Source: Candidatus Scybalocola faecavium (GTDB lineage: Bacteria > Bacillota > Clostridia > Lachnospirales > Lachnospiraceae). Taken from it: a DNA stretch of 64,000 nt. Below the pieces are notes generated by a model that made no database searches, had not been told where the DNA came from, and worked only from the letters and a program-made list of their open reading frames with translations. The DNA is taken from NCBI GenBank assembly GCA_018713145.1, contig DVFP01000009.1, positions 1-64,000 on the forward strand. The letters run 5' to 3'. Below, piece after piece: positions 1 to 7,404 of the stretch; position 1 is the first letter of the stretch; every line of letters starts with the position of its first letter. Position numbers and translations under genes: made by a program.

Positions 1-576
1 CATTATCATTGTAGCAAGTACGGACAGGGCACACGCCAATGCTCCATGCACTATATCCGCTATGATGTGCTTTACGCCTATGTCCTCTCCCGTCTGCAAT
101 ACTGGTCGGGGCTGGTACAGCATGATGAAGAACGGCTCTTGAAGCGGCTGTTAAATGCCACTGATAAGGGACAGGCCGCCGCAAGAAAGAAGCAGGCCGC
201 AGAACTGAAAAAGGCAGAGAAGCGGAAAGCCGAAGTCGATACCCTGTTTGCCCGGATGTATGAGGACTGGGCGGCGGGGCGTATCACGGAATACAACTTC
301 TCTATGCTGTCTGGGAAGTACCAAAGCGAACAGGCTGAACTGGACGCAAAGATTGAACAGCTTCAATCCGCTATCGCCACTGAAAGCCAGAACGCCGCAG
401 ACGCAGAAAAATGGATTGCCTTGATGAAAGAGTGCGTCAATCCAACAGAACTGACCGCCGAACTTTTGAATACGCTGATTGAAAAAATCGTTGTCCATGA
501 AGCGGCCAAAGGTGAGGACGGAAGCCGGGAACAGGAGGTAGAAATCTTCTACCGCTTTATCGGCAAAATTGATTAA
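1..576 (+). CDS. Large serine recombinase, C-terminal part (cut by window edge)
   Basis: The frame is open from base 1, so the N-terminal resolvase-like catalytic domain lies outside the window. The 191 residues seen begin inside what looks like the recombinase zinc ribbon (Cys4 and Cys14). A long, strongly charged helical stretch rich in Lys, Glu and Ala follows (about residues 45-130), which resembles the coiled coil of large serine recombinases. The tail, with the motif LIEKIVVHEA, resembles DUF4368. Such enzymes cut and join DNA at short att sites and move integrative elements of the Tn4451/Tn5397 kind. The gene ends about 25 bases before a truncated XRE gene, the usual place for the recombinase at the end of its element. 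The family call is firm; which element it belongs to cannot be told from this window. Confidence 0.85.
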   Translation, partial: HYHCSKYGQGTRQCSMHYIRYDVLYAYVLSRLQYWSGLVQHDEERLLKRLLNATDKGQAAARKKQAAELKKAEKRKAEVDTLFARMYEDWAAGRITEYNFSMLSGKYQSEQAELDAKIEQLQSAIATESQNAADAEKWIALMKECVNPTELTAELLNTLIEKIVVHEAAKGEDGSREQEVEIFYRFIGKID

Positions 577-602
577 ATGACACCAATATCTTTAACTATG
601 TG
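1..602. mobile_element. Right-hand end of an integrative element
   Basis: The recombinase tail stops at 576. From about 602 the sequence reads in frame as the middle of an XRE-type regulator with no start codon or HTH. The simplest reading is that the element ends between 577 and 603 and sits inside the regulator gene. A GA dinucleotide at 602-603 lies at the point where regulator-like sequence starts, and GA is a known crossover dinucleotide for some large serine recombinases. The exact end needs the other junction. Confidence 0.6.
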
Positions 603-1009
603 ATACCGGACTGTCCGTTCCCGATTCTGATATGCTGATTTCTATATCAGAAGCCCTTGAAACGCCTGTAAGTACACTGCTGGGAGAAACTGTTACTGAA
701 ACTAAGGCAGATAGTCTGAAAGCGATTTCCGAAAAATTGGAGGTGATCAATTTGCAGCTGGCACACAGAAAAACTGCAAGAAGAAAAATTATTCTTTGGC
801 TGCTGATTTCATTATGTGCAGTTATCGTAATCATTTTCGCAGCCTTAGGATTTTTAAATAGCCCCTATTTGGGCTGGGACTATAGCGACCCGGAAACCGC
901 TGTCCTGGGAGTGGCCTTTCATGCATTTGAATGGCTGTTTGTCAGAGCAGCACCCTTGATCTTTATTATTGCGATTATTGGAATTTTCTTTATAGCGAAA
1001 AAAAGTTAA
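602..1009 (+). pseudogene. XRE-type regulator with membrane tail, 5' part missing
   Basis: Reading from 602 gives DTGLSVPDSDMLISISEAL, which matches the end of an XRE helix-turn-helix domain (the part after the recognition helix, W-[DE]-x-G-x-S-x-P). About 125 residues follow, with a linker and two hydrophobic membrane segments near residues 53-75 and 103-122 counted from the ATG at 632. This layout (HTH plus two membrane helices) is common in Firmicutes. The DNA-binding helices are absent because the adjoining sequence belongs to the mobile element. The ATG at 632 has no convincing ribosome binding site, so I treat it as a remnant and not as a 125-residue gene. Confidence 0.7.
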
Positions 1010-1017
1010 AAATATAC

Positions 1018-1050
1018 AGCAGGCCGGAGCATTAATCTCTCCGGCCTGCT
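1018..1050 (+). terminator. Hairpin after the XRE remnant
   Basis: Perfect 12-bp stem (AGCAGGCCGGAG and its complement) with a 9-base loop, just after the stop at 1009. The T-tract after it is poor on both strands, so it may end transcription from either side only weakly. Confidence 0.6.
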
Positions 1051-1105
1051 GGCTTTAAATCCATCTTTAAATTTGGGGAGCTGGCTTTTTAATTGTTTTT
1101 AACTG

Positions 1106-1759
1106 TTACGCCTCTTCCGACACTTTTCCCCTTTTAAGATAAAAGACTTTATCACACAAAGTATCAATATCCTCCCGGTTATGGCTGGTGAGAAGGATGA
1201 TCCGGCCGGGGCGGCGATACTCAAGGATCAGGCGGCGAATATCTTCCACCCCATTTTCATCCAGGCCGTTCATAGGCTCGTCCAGGATCAAAACCGATGG
1301 CTTTTCCATAATGTCCTGGGCGATGCCAAGGCGCTGCTTCATTCCAAGAGAATACTTGCCTACCCATTTTTTATTTTCAGGATCCAGTCCCACCTGTCGG
1401 ATAGCCTCTTTGACTTCCTGGCCGGAAATCCGGTTGCGGATCTTTGCCAGATACAAAAGATTTCCATAAGCGGACTGGTACCATATAAATCCAGGATTCT
1501 CGATCAGCGCCCCAAGATCCTGGGGAAAATCCACATCCTTTCCGATCTCCTTGCCTTCCACAATGATCTTTCCTTCATCCGGCAGAATATAGCCGCAGAT
1601 CATTTTAAAAAGTACGGATTTTCCTGAACCGTTCCTTCCTACAAAGCCATAAATTTTATCATCGTACAAAGACAGATTGATCCCATCCAGCACCTGTTCA
1701 TTTTTAAATTTTTTACTGACATTTTTAATCTCAATTAACGGGATCTGTTTCTCTCCCAT
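1106..1759 (-). CDS. ABC transporter ATP-binding protein
   Basis: The protein has 217 residues and the full ATPase set: Walker A GRNGSGKS near residue 41, ABC signature YSLGMKQRL near 140, Walker B SVLILDEP near 155, and the switch histidine in LLTSHNRED near 190. The signature LGMKQR is typical of ATPases that pair with ABC-2 type permeases, such as bacteriocin-immunity or bacitracin-resistance exporters. It is the last gene of a leftward operon after two permeases (1775-2479 and 2463-3320) and a permease fragment. It would power that transporter at the inner face of the membrane. The substrate is not evident. Confidence 0.88.
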   Translation of the reverse strand: MGEKQIPLIEIKNVSKKFKNEQVLDGINLSLYDDKIYGFVGRNGSGKSVLFKMICGYILPDEGKIIVEGKEIGKDVDFPQDLGALIENPGFIWYQSAYGNLLYLAKIRNRISGQEVKEAIRQVGLDPENKKWVGKYSLGMKQRLGIAQDIMEKPSVLILDEPMNGLDENGVEDIRRLILEYRRPGRIILLTSHNREDIDTLCDKVFYLKRGKVSEEA

Positions 1760-1774
1760 CTTTCGTCCTCCTCT

Positions 1775-2479
1775 CTACACCAGCAGTCTCAAGGCCAGTC
1801 TTCTGAATCTTTTTATAAGGGGGAAAAGCAAAAGCGCGGCGGCAAAAACCAATGTAACCTCAAAAACGGCTGCTATAGAAAATCCTTTATCCCCGAAAAT
1901 GTCATGGCTGTACCGGTACATTCCCCACACCAAAGGCAGGAGGGCCGGAGGCATCCCAAGGCTTAAAATTATCGTTGACACGGCTTCACACAACACCGGA
2001 ACAATAAAGGACACGACAGCATTTTTCAGGGTCAAAAATATCACTGTCATGATCCCGGTCATAAAAAGGGAATGAAAGGCCATGGAAAAAACAGCCATCA
2101 TCGTCTGGCCATCCCACAAATCCCAGAGCTTTAGCAAACATCCGAAAATAATAAAATAACACACATTCATCCCATACAGCCCCAGGATCAGGGGACGCCA
2201 CCAGGCAAAAACCGACCTGTACCGCAGGGCCCGAAGGCCAAGGCTTTGCCTTTCCATATCCAGCCAGGCGCCTCCAAGGGCCCAGACCGGGGTAAAGATC
2301 AGCAGCCACCACATCATGGTCAGGGGATCATAGGACTCATGGCCCGGTCCGCCAAAGTATTCCATACTTCCCCAGGCGGAATAATCCGCCCCATGGGCGC
2401 AGGCTATATTAAGAAAGATCAGTCCTGCCGCCAAAAGGAGCGCCCAAAACAATCTGGTCTTTTTACCCACTTTTCTCAC
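1775..2479 (-). CDS. Multi-pass membrane protein, probable ABC permease
   Basis: The product has 234 residues. A hydrophobic N-terminus (about 10-30) is followed by further membrane segments near 55-75, 95-120, 130-155, 160-185 and 200-220. I recognise no motif. Its start (ATG at 2479) overlaps the end of the upstream permease by 17 bases, so the two are translationally coupled, and the ATPase gene starts 15 bases after its stop. Context therefore makes it a permease subunit of the same transporter. Pairs of dissimilar permeases with one ATPase are usual in ABC-2 immunity-type exporters. Confidence 0.65.
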   Translation of the reverse strand: MRKVGKKTRLFWALLLAAGLIFLNIACAHGADYSAWGSMEYFGGPGHESYDPLTMMWWLLIFTPVWALGGAWLDMERQSLGLRALRYRSVFAWWRPLILGLYGMNVCYFIIFGCLLKLWDLWDGQTMMAVFSMAFHSLFMTGIMTVIFLTLKNAVVSFIVPVLCEAVSTIILSLGMPPALLPLVWGMYRYSHDIFGDKGFSIAAVFEVTLVFAAALLLFPLIKRFRRLALRLLV

Positions 2480-3320
2480 CTGCCAACACAGAAAAATCCG
2501 CCCGGGAAAGAAGGGCCGGTCCGGTAAATAACAGGATACACAGCACTAAAAGCAAATAACACACAGAGGTTACAATCGAGATACTGCCGCTGACATGATT
2601 GGAAAATAATCCGTGATAATATAAGGATAAATTCTTTCCGATAAATGTTATCCCGTCAAACATTAAAATATATCCAATGGCGTGGACCGCTGCCGCTGCG
2701 ATGGTCCCGGCAGCCTTATTAAACCGGGCATTCAGCAAAAACAACAGTTCTGCCAGGATCAGACTGTACAGCCATATGAGCAGCAATGTAAAAAACAGCG
2801 CTCTGTAAGGGGAATACTCTGTTACAAGCAGTTCTCCCGGGCTGGCAAGGTTCCATTTCACCAGCGCCTCTGTAGACTGAAACCGGGCCAGGTTGTCCAT
2901 AGGTCGGCTCCACAAATTCGCGGCATAGGCCTGTCCTATATTAAAGATCGCGGACGCTGCCACAGAAATTACAAAGTACATCACACTATGAACCGTTATG
3001 TACAAGGTCATTGCCCAAAACCACTGGCCCCTGGATGTCCTGTAAAGGGTCAGGGCTGACCGCTGATTAATAAAGGGCGCGTCTGAAATGACGATCACAA
3101 ATCCTAAAAGCATTAATGTTACATTTCCCACAGTCTGAAAATTCATAATATAAGGCTCAAACATCTGAAAAACCCGTTCTCCCGCATACTGGCGGAACAC
3201 ATACTCTCCTTTAAGAGCTACCATGATCCCGATGGCATACCCTATCCATACGCGGACTTCACAAAAACTGGCAAGAAGCTGGCCTTTTAAAATATGAATG
3301 ATCTTCAAAAATCCTTTCAT
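2463..3320 (-). CDS. ABC-2 type permease-like membrane protein
   Basis: The product has 285 residues. The ATG at 3320 was chosen because AAAGGAGGAAACT precedes it at the right distance; an upstream in-frame extension lacks a ribosome binding site and overlaps the preceding permease fragment. Membrane segments lie near residues 20-40, 60-80, 100-125, 180-205, 215-235 and 255-275. A large loop with several Asn and Pro residues (about 125-175) lies between the third and fourth. It belongs to the operon of the ATPase at 1106-1759. Its specific partner and substrate are unknown. Confidence 0.7.
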   Translation of the reverse strand: MKGFLKIIHILKGQLLASFCEVRVWIGYAIGIMVALKGEYVFRQYAGERVFQMFEPYIMNFQTVGNVTLMLLGFVIVISDAPFINQRSALTLYRTSRGQWFWAMTLYITVHSVMYFVISVAASAIFNIGQAYAANLWSRPMDNLARFQSTEALVKWNLASPGELLVTEYSPYRALFFTLLLIWLYSLILAELLFLLNARFNKAAGTIAAAAVHAIGYILMFDGITFIGKNLSLYYHGLFSNHVSGSISIVTSVCYLLLVLCILLFTGPALLSRADFSVLAGEKSG

Positions 3321-3331
3321 AGTTTCCTCCT

Positions 3332-3697
3332 TTATCCAAGACCGCCGTTCCCAAAGCCTTTGTGCCGCGTAAGCAACGAAAAATTCAGGATCACCAGCAC
3401 AGTAATATAAAAAATATCCACCACATAAGGCGTACACAAAGGATATGTATTTTCAAAATCACCTCGTATAAGAAATATGGGATTAAATATGGAGCCGCCT
3501 ACGATCAGCCAAAGCATTTCAAATATAATAAAGGGCAGGACAAAGGCCGCATACCGGTTTCTCACAAGCTGGGATATAAGAAGTGAAAACTCGCTCCACA
3601 TGACCCCAAATAAAAACAAAAGGATAGCTTTCAACGCCAGGATCAGCCGGCCCCCGGCAATAAACAGATAGGGCGCCCATATCATACTGTCGCACAC
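3332..3697 (-). pseudogene. C-terminal half of an ABC-2 type permease
   Basis: About 121 residues carry three membrane segments and the pattern of the last part of an ABC-2 permease: a Trp-Ser helix (GVMWSEFSLLISQLVRNRYA), then LPFIIFEMLW, then a short loop and a last helix. Complete members are about twice as long. The only start in frame is a GTG at 3697 with no suitable ribosome binding site. A good GGAGG at about 3718 instead serves a frame that stops after a few codons. I infer that the 5' half was lost by deletion. The gene is first in the permease operon, 11 bases before the next start. Confidence 0.6.
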
Positions 3698-3788
3698 TGT
3701 AGGATACTGTTCACTTCCTCCTTTTGGGCCATTCTTTTTAGGCCATCTGATATAAATAATTATAGTGTCTAAATGTATCTGAAAAATT

Positions 3789-4592
3789 TCAGGAAATTTC
3801 TAAGTGAGTTATCTTTATATATGTTGCTGAAAGATTCTCCAGACACATATAATATTCGCCAGTTTCTGGAGCTGTAAAAGTAAACGTATATAATGAATCT
3901 GAAATTCTTTCACAAAATTGATCGGTATATATTCCATTCAAGGCATACCCAAAAAGAATATACTCCCCATCTTCTTCACTGGCAGCAAACTCTGTATCAA
4001 TAGAAACAGAAATACTCAACTCATCCCCTTCTTCCAACTGCCATCCTTCCCCATCTTCTTTGGTCAATACCATAGTATTTTCTCGATCAAATACGATTCC
4101 CGACAAAAAATACCCCTCATTTACAGGTTCCATAGCTACATCTGTCACTATTCCCAGCAGTTCCGGATGGGGATACGAATTTTCATTAAGAATACTACTG
4201 TTGGCAAATTGGTCTGTTTCTACCTCAGTTTCCGGAACGTCCAAAGGCTCCCTTACCGGATTTTCCCTGTCGATCATTTTCTCCACTTCAGGGGACGGCC
4301 AAAAAGCGCCGGAGATACGGCCTGTTATGGTCGCATAGGTTACTGTTGGTATCATTAAAGCAGCTGCAACAGCAATAATTATTCCAGCCGCTTTCCACCT
4401 GGACACAGAACGGCAATGTTTTACTTTCTTTCCCTTTCCCACTTTTGGTTTTTCTGGTTGGATTGTTCCAGAATCTGGGACTTGTTCAAATGCCTTTTTA
4501 AAAATACGCTCTGCCATTTTCTCATCCGGCTCTTTAAATCTGGGATCCTGCTCCACCTGATCCAGCCAGTCTTCAATGGTTTTCCTGTTCAC
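3789..4592 (-). CDS. Anti-sigma factor-like membrane protein
   Basis: The product has 267 residues. Its N-terminal 75 residues are soluble and charged, a single membrane helix follows (about 76-95, AAGIIIAVAAALMIP), and the rest is an extracellular domain rich in acidic residues and Tyr that ends in beta-like segments. This is the layout of anti-sigma factors of ECF sigma factors in Clostridia. The GTG start at 4592 follows GGAGGTGG and overlaps the end of the sigma factor gene by 20 bases, which indicates coupled translation. It would hold the sigma factor at the membrane until a signal is sensed outside. The role rests on context; no named domain is certain. Confidence 0.65.
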   Translation of the reverse strand: MNRKTIEDWLDQVEQDPRFKEPDEKMAERIFKKAFEQVPDSGTIQPEKPKVGKGKKVKHCRSVSRWKAAGIIIAVAAALMIPTVTYATITGRISGAFWPSPEVEKMIDRENPVREPLDVPETEVETDQFANSSILNENSYPHPELLGIVTDVAMEPVNEGYFLSGIVFDRENTMVLTKEDGEGWQLEEGDELSISVSIDTEFAASEEDGEYILFGYALNGIYTDQFCERISDSLYTFTFTAPETGEYYMCLENLSATYIKITHLEIS

Positions 4593-5139
4593 GCTTCCAC
4601 CTCCTCTTTAAGGTTTGTTTTGCTTTATAAATACAATTATCAACCTGTTTCACTGACATATTTAAAAAGTCCGCGATCTGTCCCGGCTTTTGTCCATAAA
4701 TGTACCGCAGTTTCATAATGATTTCCGCCGGATAAGAAAGAGTATCAAACAGGTCCATTAAATTTTCCTGTGCCGTCATTGCCAAATAACTTTCCTCTGA
4801 TGATTCCATAACGGAGACATTTTTATAAAAATGTTCCTGGATTTTTTCCATTTTACGGTCATGTCTTATGGAAGATGTGATCCAGTTTTTGGCCCGGCTG
4901 GCAACGATCATACTTGCCCAGTTTTTCAAAGAATATCTTTCAGGATCATAGTCCTTCAAATGCTTCCACATATAAATCATTGACTCCTGCAAACAGTCTT
5001 CTATATCACTTTCTGAGCATTTTGGCAGCATAATGGTCTGGGCAATTTTATAAAATAATCTCAGATGATCTTTCCAGAAAGCGAAAAATATTTGTTCATC
5101 TTTTTCCTCTATTTGTGTATATAATTTCTTGGAATCCAT
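4573..5139 (-). CDS. ECF-type RNA polymerase sigma factor
   Basis: The product has 188 residues. Region 2 is seen at about 20-90, with the helix SDIEDCLQESMIYMWKHL (the -10 recognition helix) and a following Trp-Ala segment. Region 4 is seen at about 130-180, with LRYIYGQKPGQIADFLNMS as the HTH that reads the -35 box. The ATG at 5139 has AGAAGAGG upstream; the longer in-frame extension lacks one. The anti-sigma-like gene follows with a 20-base overlap and the ABC transporter operon lies just beyond, so the transporter is a plausible target. Known ECF systems of this kind react to cell-envelope stress or antimicrobial peptides. Confidence 0.85.
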   Translation of the reverse strand: MDSKKLYTQIEEKDEQIFFAFWKDHLRLFYKIAQTIMLPKCSESDIEDCLQESMIYMWKHLKDYDPERYSLKNWASMIVASRAKNWITSSIRHDRKMEKIQEHFYKNVSVMESSEESYLAMTAQENLMDLFDTLSYPAEIIMKLRYIYGQKPGQIADFLNMSVKQVDNCIYKAKQTLKRRWKREQENH

Positions 5140-5210
5140 ATTCAGCCTCTTCTTTTGCTTTTCTTTTAATATATACAGCACAAGTTTCCAAAACACTTCC
5201 AAAATGGGAC

Positions 5211-5256
5211 AAAAAATCCCCTGACACAAGATTTTTCATCCTGTATCAGGGGATTA
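5211..5256 (-). terminator. Intrinsic terminator
   Basis: Stem AATCCCCTGATACA pairs with TGTGTCAGGGGATT, followed on the minus strand by TTTTT. It lies between the end of the AAA-ATPase-like gene (5317) and the sigma factor start, so it separates the two units. Confidence 0.8.
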
Positions 5257-5316
5257 CTTTTTTATCTATCTCTTAAAACAGCCTCCCTACGGGAATAGCC
5301 GCTCAACAGCTGCATC

Positions 5317-7032
5317 CTACACGCTTTCCTTTTCCATAAGCACCCTGCACGTTTTTTTATAGCAGGCGATTCCATATTTTAATATGGTATGGCAATCTTC
5401 CTCTTTTAATTCATCTCCATACCCATTCTTGTCCATCTGGATCAGCGCCTCCCGGCACACCTGATCTACCTGACCATTCTGGGCATATTTAACTTCGATA
5501 ATAATGCCTAAATCCTTATCACTATCACAGATGGTAATGTCGCTGTAACCATTTCCCGATTCTTTATTAGATCTTAAATACCACCCGTCTTTATATCCCA
5601 GGATACCTAAAAGGATTCCGTGATAAAAGTTCTCCTTCGTGGGCTTTCTCACAAAGGTATCCCGGATACTGATAGTTTTTTGCAAATAGGAGGTAAAAAG
5701 CGCTTCAACTTCTGCTGCTTCCCCATTTTCCAGGGCGTCGCAAAATTTCTGCAGCAATGTGCCGTCCTTTGCCGCCTCATCCTGGAACATTTCCATGATC
5801 TGGTCAACAAAAATACTCCGGATCTCCAGGTTAGGAATAGCAATTTCCATGCGGCCGCCGCTCCATGGGCTGCGCAGCGTTAAGTAACCAGTCATAAACA
5901 GCAGGCTCCATACATTATTTAAAGAAGAGTATATCTCATTATAGGTTAAATTCTCACGGATTTCCTTTTCCACTGTATCTCCGGCAATCAGCCGTTCGAT
6001 TTCCGTTTTCAAAACGCCGTTTCCCATCTTTTGGATCAAATAGCGGACCGCATCATTTCCGCTGGTATTGACCCAGTAATTTTGAGGAAGGAGATTTTCA
6101 TTTTCCTGGAGCTGATCCACATAGTTGATCACATCCCATGGGCAATAGACATGGGCATCTCCAAAACGGTATCCATCATACCAATCTTTGACCGCGCTGT
6201 ACTTGTCCTCAAATCCATAATAAGACAGCAGCTCTTTGACCTCACTGTCTGTAAAACCGAAAGAAGAATCACAGGCAAAATCCGTAATTGAAAAAATCTT
6301 AAAATTATTCAGTCCGGTAAAGATACTTTCCTTGGCAATACGCAGGCAGCCTGTCAGCACCGCGAAATGCAGATCCGGATTTGTTTTTAACGCCCCTCCA
6401 AATAGATTACGAATTAATGTAACCATTTCCGAATAGTAGCCGCCCTGGAACGCTTTATCCAGAGGAACATCATACTCATCAATTAAAATAATAACATTTT
6501 TTCCATAATGTTTAGCCAAAAGCTGAGACAATGTACGCAGACTGTCCACCAGGACTTCATCGGACATGGTAAAATTTCCGTTCCTTGTATCCGTCAGGGC
6601 CCTGTATAGATCCTTATCACCGTCACTTAATCGATTGCTTTTTTCCAGACAGCTAAAACGGCGCGCTTCCATTCCAATTACCCGGCGCAGCGCCGTATAC
6701 GCTTCCCTAAAATCCAAGCCGGAAATATTTTTTAAAGTAATGGAAATTACCGGAAACTGTCCCATATACTTTTCACAAAGCATCTTTTCAGAGGATATTT
6801 CCAGCCCGTCAAATATAGACTTATCACTGCCGATTTCAAAGAACGCTTTAAGCATACTCATATTTAAAGATTTTCCAAAACGCCTGGGACGGGTAAAAAG
6901 GTTTACCTTTCCCCATTTTCTTAAAAGATTGCGGATCATCCCGGTCTTATCAACATAGTAAAAGTTCTCTGTACGTATTTCCCGAAAATCTTCCATTCCT
7001 ATGGGCAGCATCTTTTTGGTAAAATCTATCAT
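5317..7032 (-). CDS. AAA-ATPase-like and PD-(D/E)XK nuclease-like protein
   Basis: The product has 571 residues and resembles the AAA-ATPase-like (PF09820) plus DUF1703/PDDEXK_9 (PF08011) family, which is abundant in Lachnospiraceae and Bacteroidetes. The N-terminus IGMEDFREIRTENFYYVDKT is typical. The Walker A-like loop is FTRPRRFGKSLNMSML near residue 50, and the Walker B-like segment is IILIDEYDVPLD near 190. The C-terminal part has the nuclease-like pattern YSDITICDSD...IIIEVKYA near 510-535. The ATG at 7032 was preferred over a GTG four codons earlier because AGGAAAGG then sits at a better distance. The family's job is not settled; it may belong to mobile or defence-related genes. Confidence 0.8.
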   Translation of the reverse strand: MIDFTKKMLPIGMEDFREIRTENFYYVDKTGMIRNLLRKWGKVNLFTRPRRFGKSLNMSMLKAFFEIGSDKSIFDGLEISSEKMLCEKYMGQFPVISITLKNISGLDFREAYTALRRVIGMEARRFSCLEKSNRLSDGDKDLYRALTDTRNGNFTMSDEVLVDSLRTLSQLLAKHYGKNVIILIDEYDVPLDKAFQGGYYSEMVTLIRNLFGGALKTNPDLHFAVLTGCLRIAKESIFTGLNNFKIFSITDFACDSSFGFTDSEVKELLSYYGFEDKYSAVKDWYDGYRFGDAHVYCPWDVINYVDQLQENENLLPQNYWVNTSGNDAVRYLIQKMGNGVLKTEIERLIAGDTVEKEIRENLTYNEIYSSLNNVWSLLFMTGYLTLRSPWSGGRMEIAIPNLEIRSIFVDQIMEMFQDEAAKDGTLLQKFCDALENGEAAEVEALFTSYLQKTISIRDTFVRKPTKENFYHGILLGILGYKDGWYLRSNKESGNGYSDITICDSDKDLGIIIEVKYAQNGQVDQVCREALIQMDKNGYGDELKEEDCHTILKYGIACYKKTCRVLMEKESV

Positions 7033-7110
7033 GTATGAACACACCTTTCCTAATACATTTCAGGCAGCCGTTTCGTCCCCTTAGTCGCCACCATTTTCTA
7101 TCTTTTATTA

Positions 7111-7302
7111 TATGATGCCAGGGTCAAAATGTCGTACTTTTCATGCTTGCATGAAAAAGTGCGACTTTGGGACCCGTAAAACACCGAAAAGGAGCCATTT
7201 TTCGCAGAAAAATGAGCGGATTTGAGGTGTTTTAGGATTTCGGGAGCACGAAGTGCGGAGAAATCCGTGGCATCATGGGGTCAAAATCCCTTTTGACCCC
7301 AA
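7111..7302. repeat. Large palindromic intergenic repeat element
   Basis: About 190 bases made of nested hairpins. The outer ends are TGATGCCA and TGGCATCA. An inner hairpin at 7131-7164 has arms around TTTTCATG and CATGAAAA. A second pair is AAAACACC with GGTGTTTT, enclosing another hairpin near CATTTTTC/AAAAATG. The right end is a perfect hairpin with arms GGGGTCAAAA and TTTTGACCCC at 7277-7300. There is no open frame. It looks like a non-coding palindromic repeat or a small MITE, and may also terminate transcription. Confidence 0.65.
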
Positions 7303-7341
7303 CATCATTATACAAGAAACAAGGAAATTAGCAACCGAATA

Positions 7342-7370
7342 TTGCCCAAACCCCAACGATGGTATATAAT
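7342..7370 (+). promoter_or_regulatory. Sigma-A promoter of the ABC exporter
   Basis: TTGCCC (7342-7347), 17-base spacer, TATAAT (7365-7370), 34 bases upstream of the exporter start codon. Confidence 0.75.
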
Positions 7371-7404
7371 GCCTTTTATACTTTAACTACAGGGAGAAGT
7401 GATT

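Noticed and set aside
632..1009. Intact 125-residue membrane protein gene
   Set aside because: Upstream in-frame codons continue an XRE domain and the ATG lacks a ribosome binding site, so a truncated regulator explains it better.
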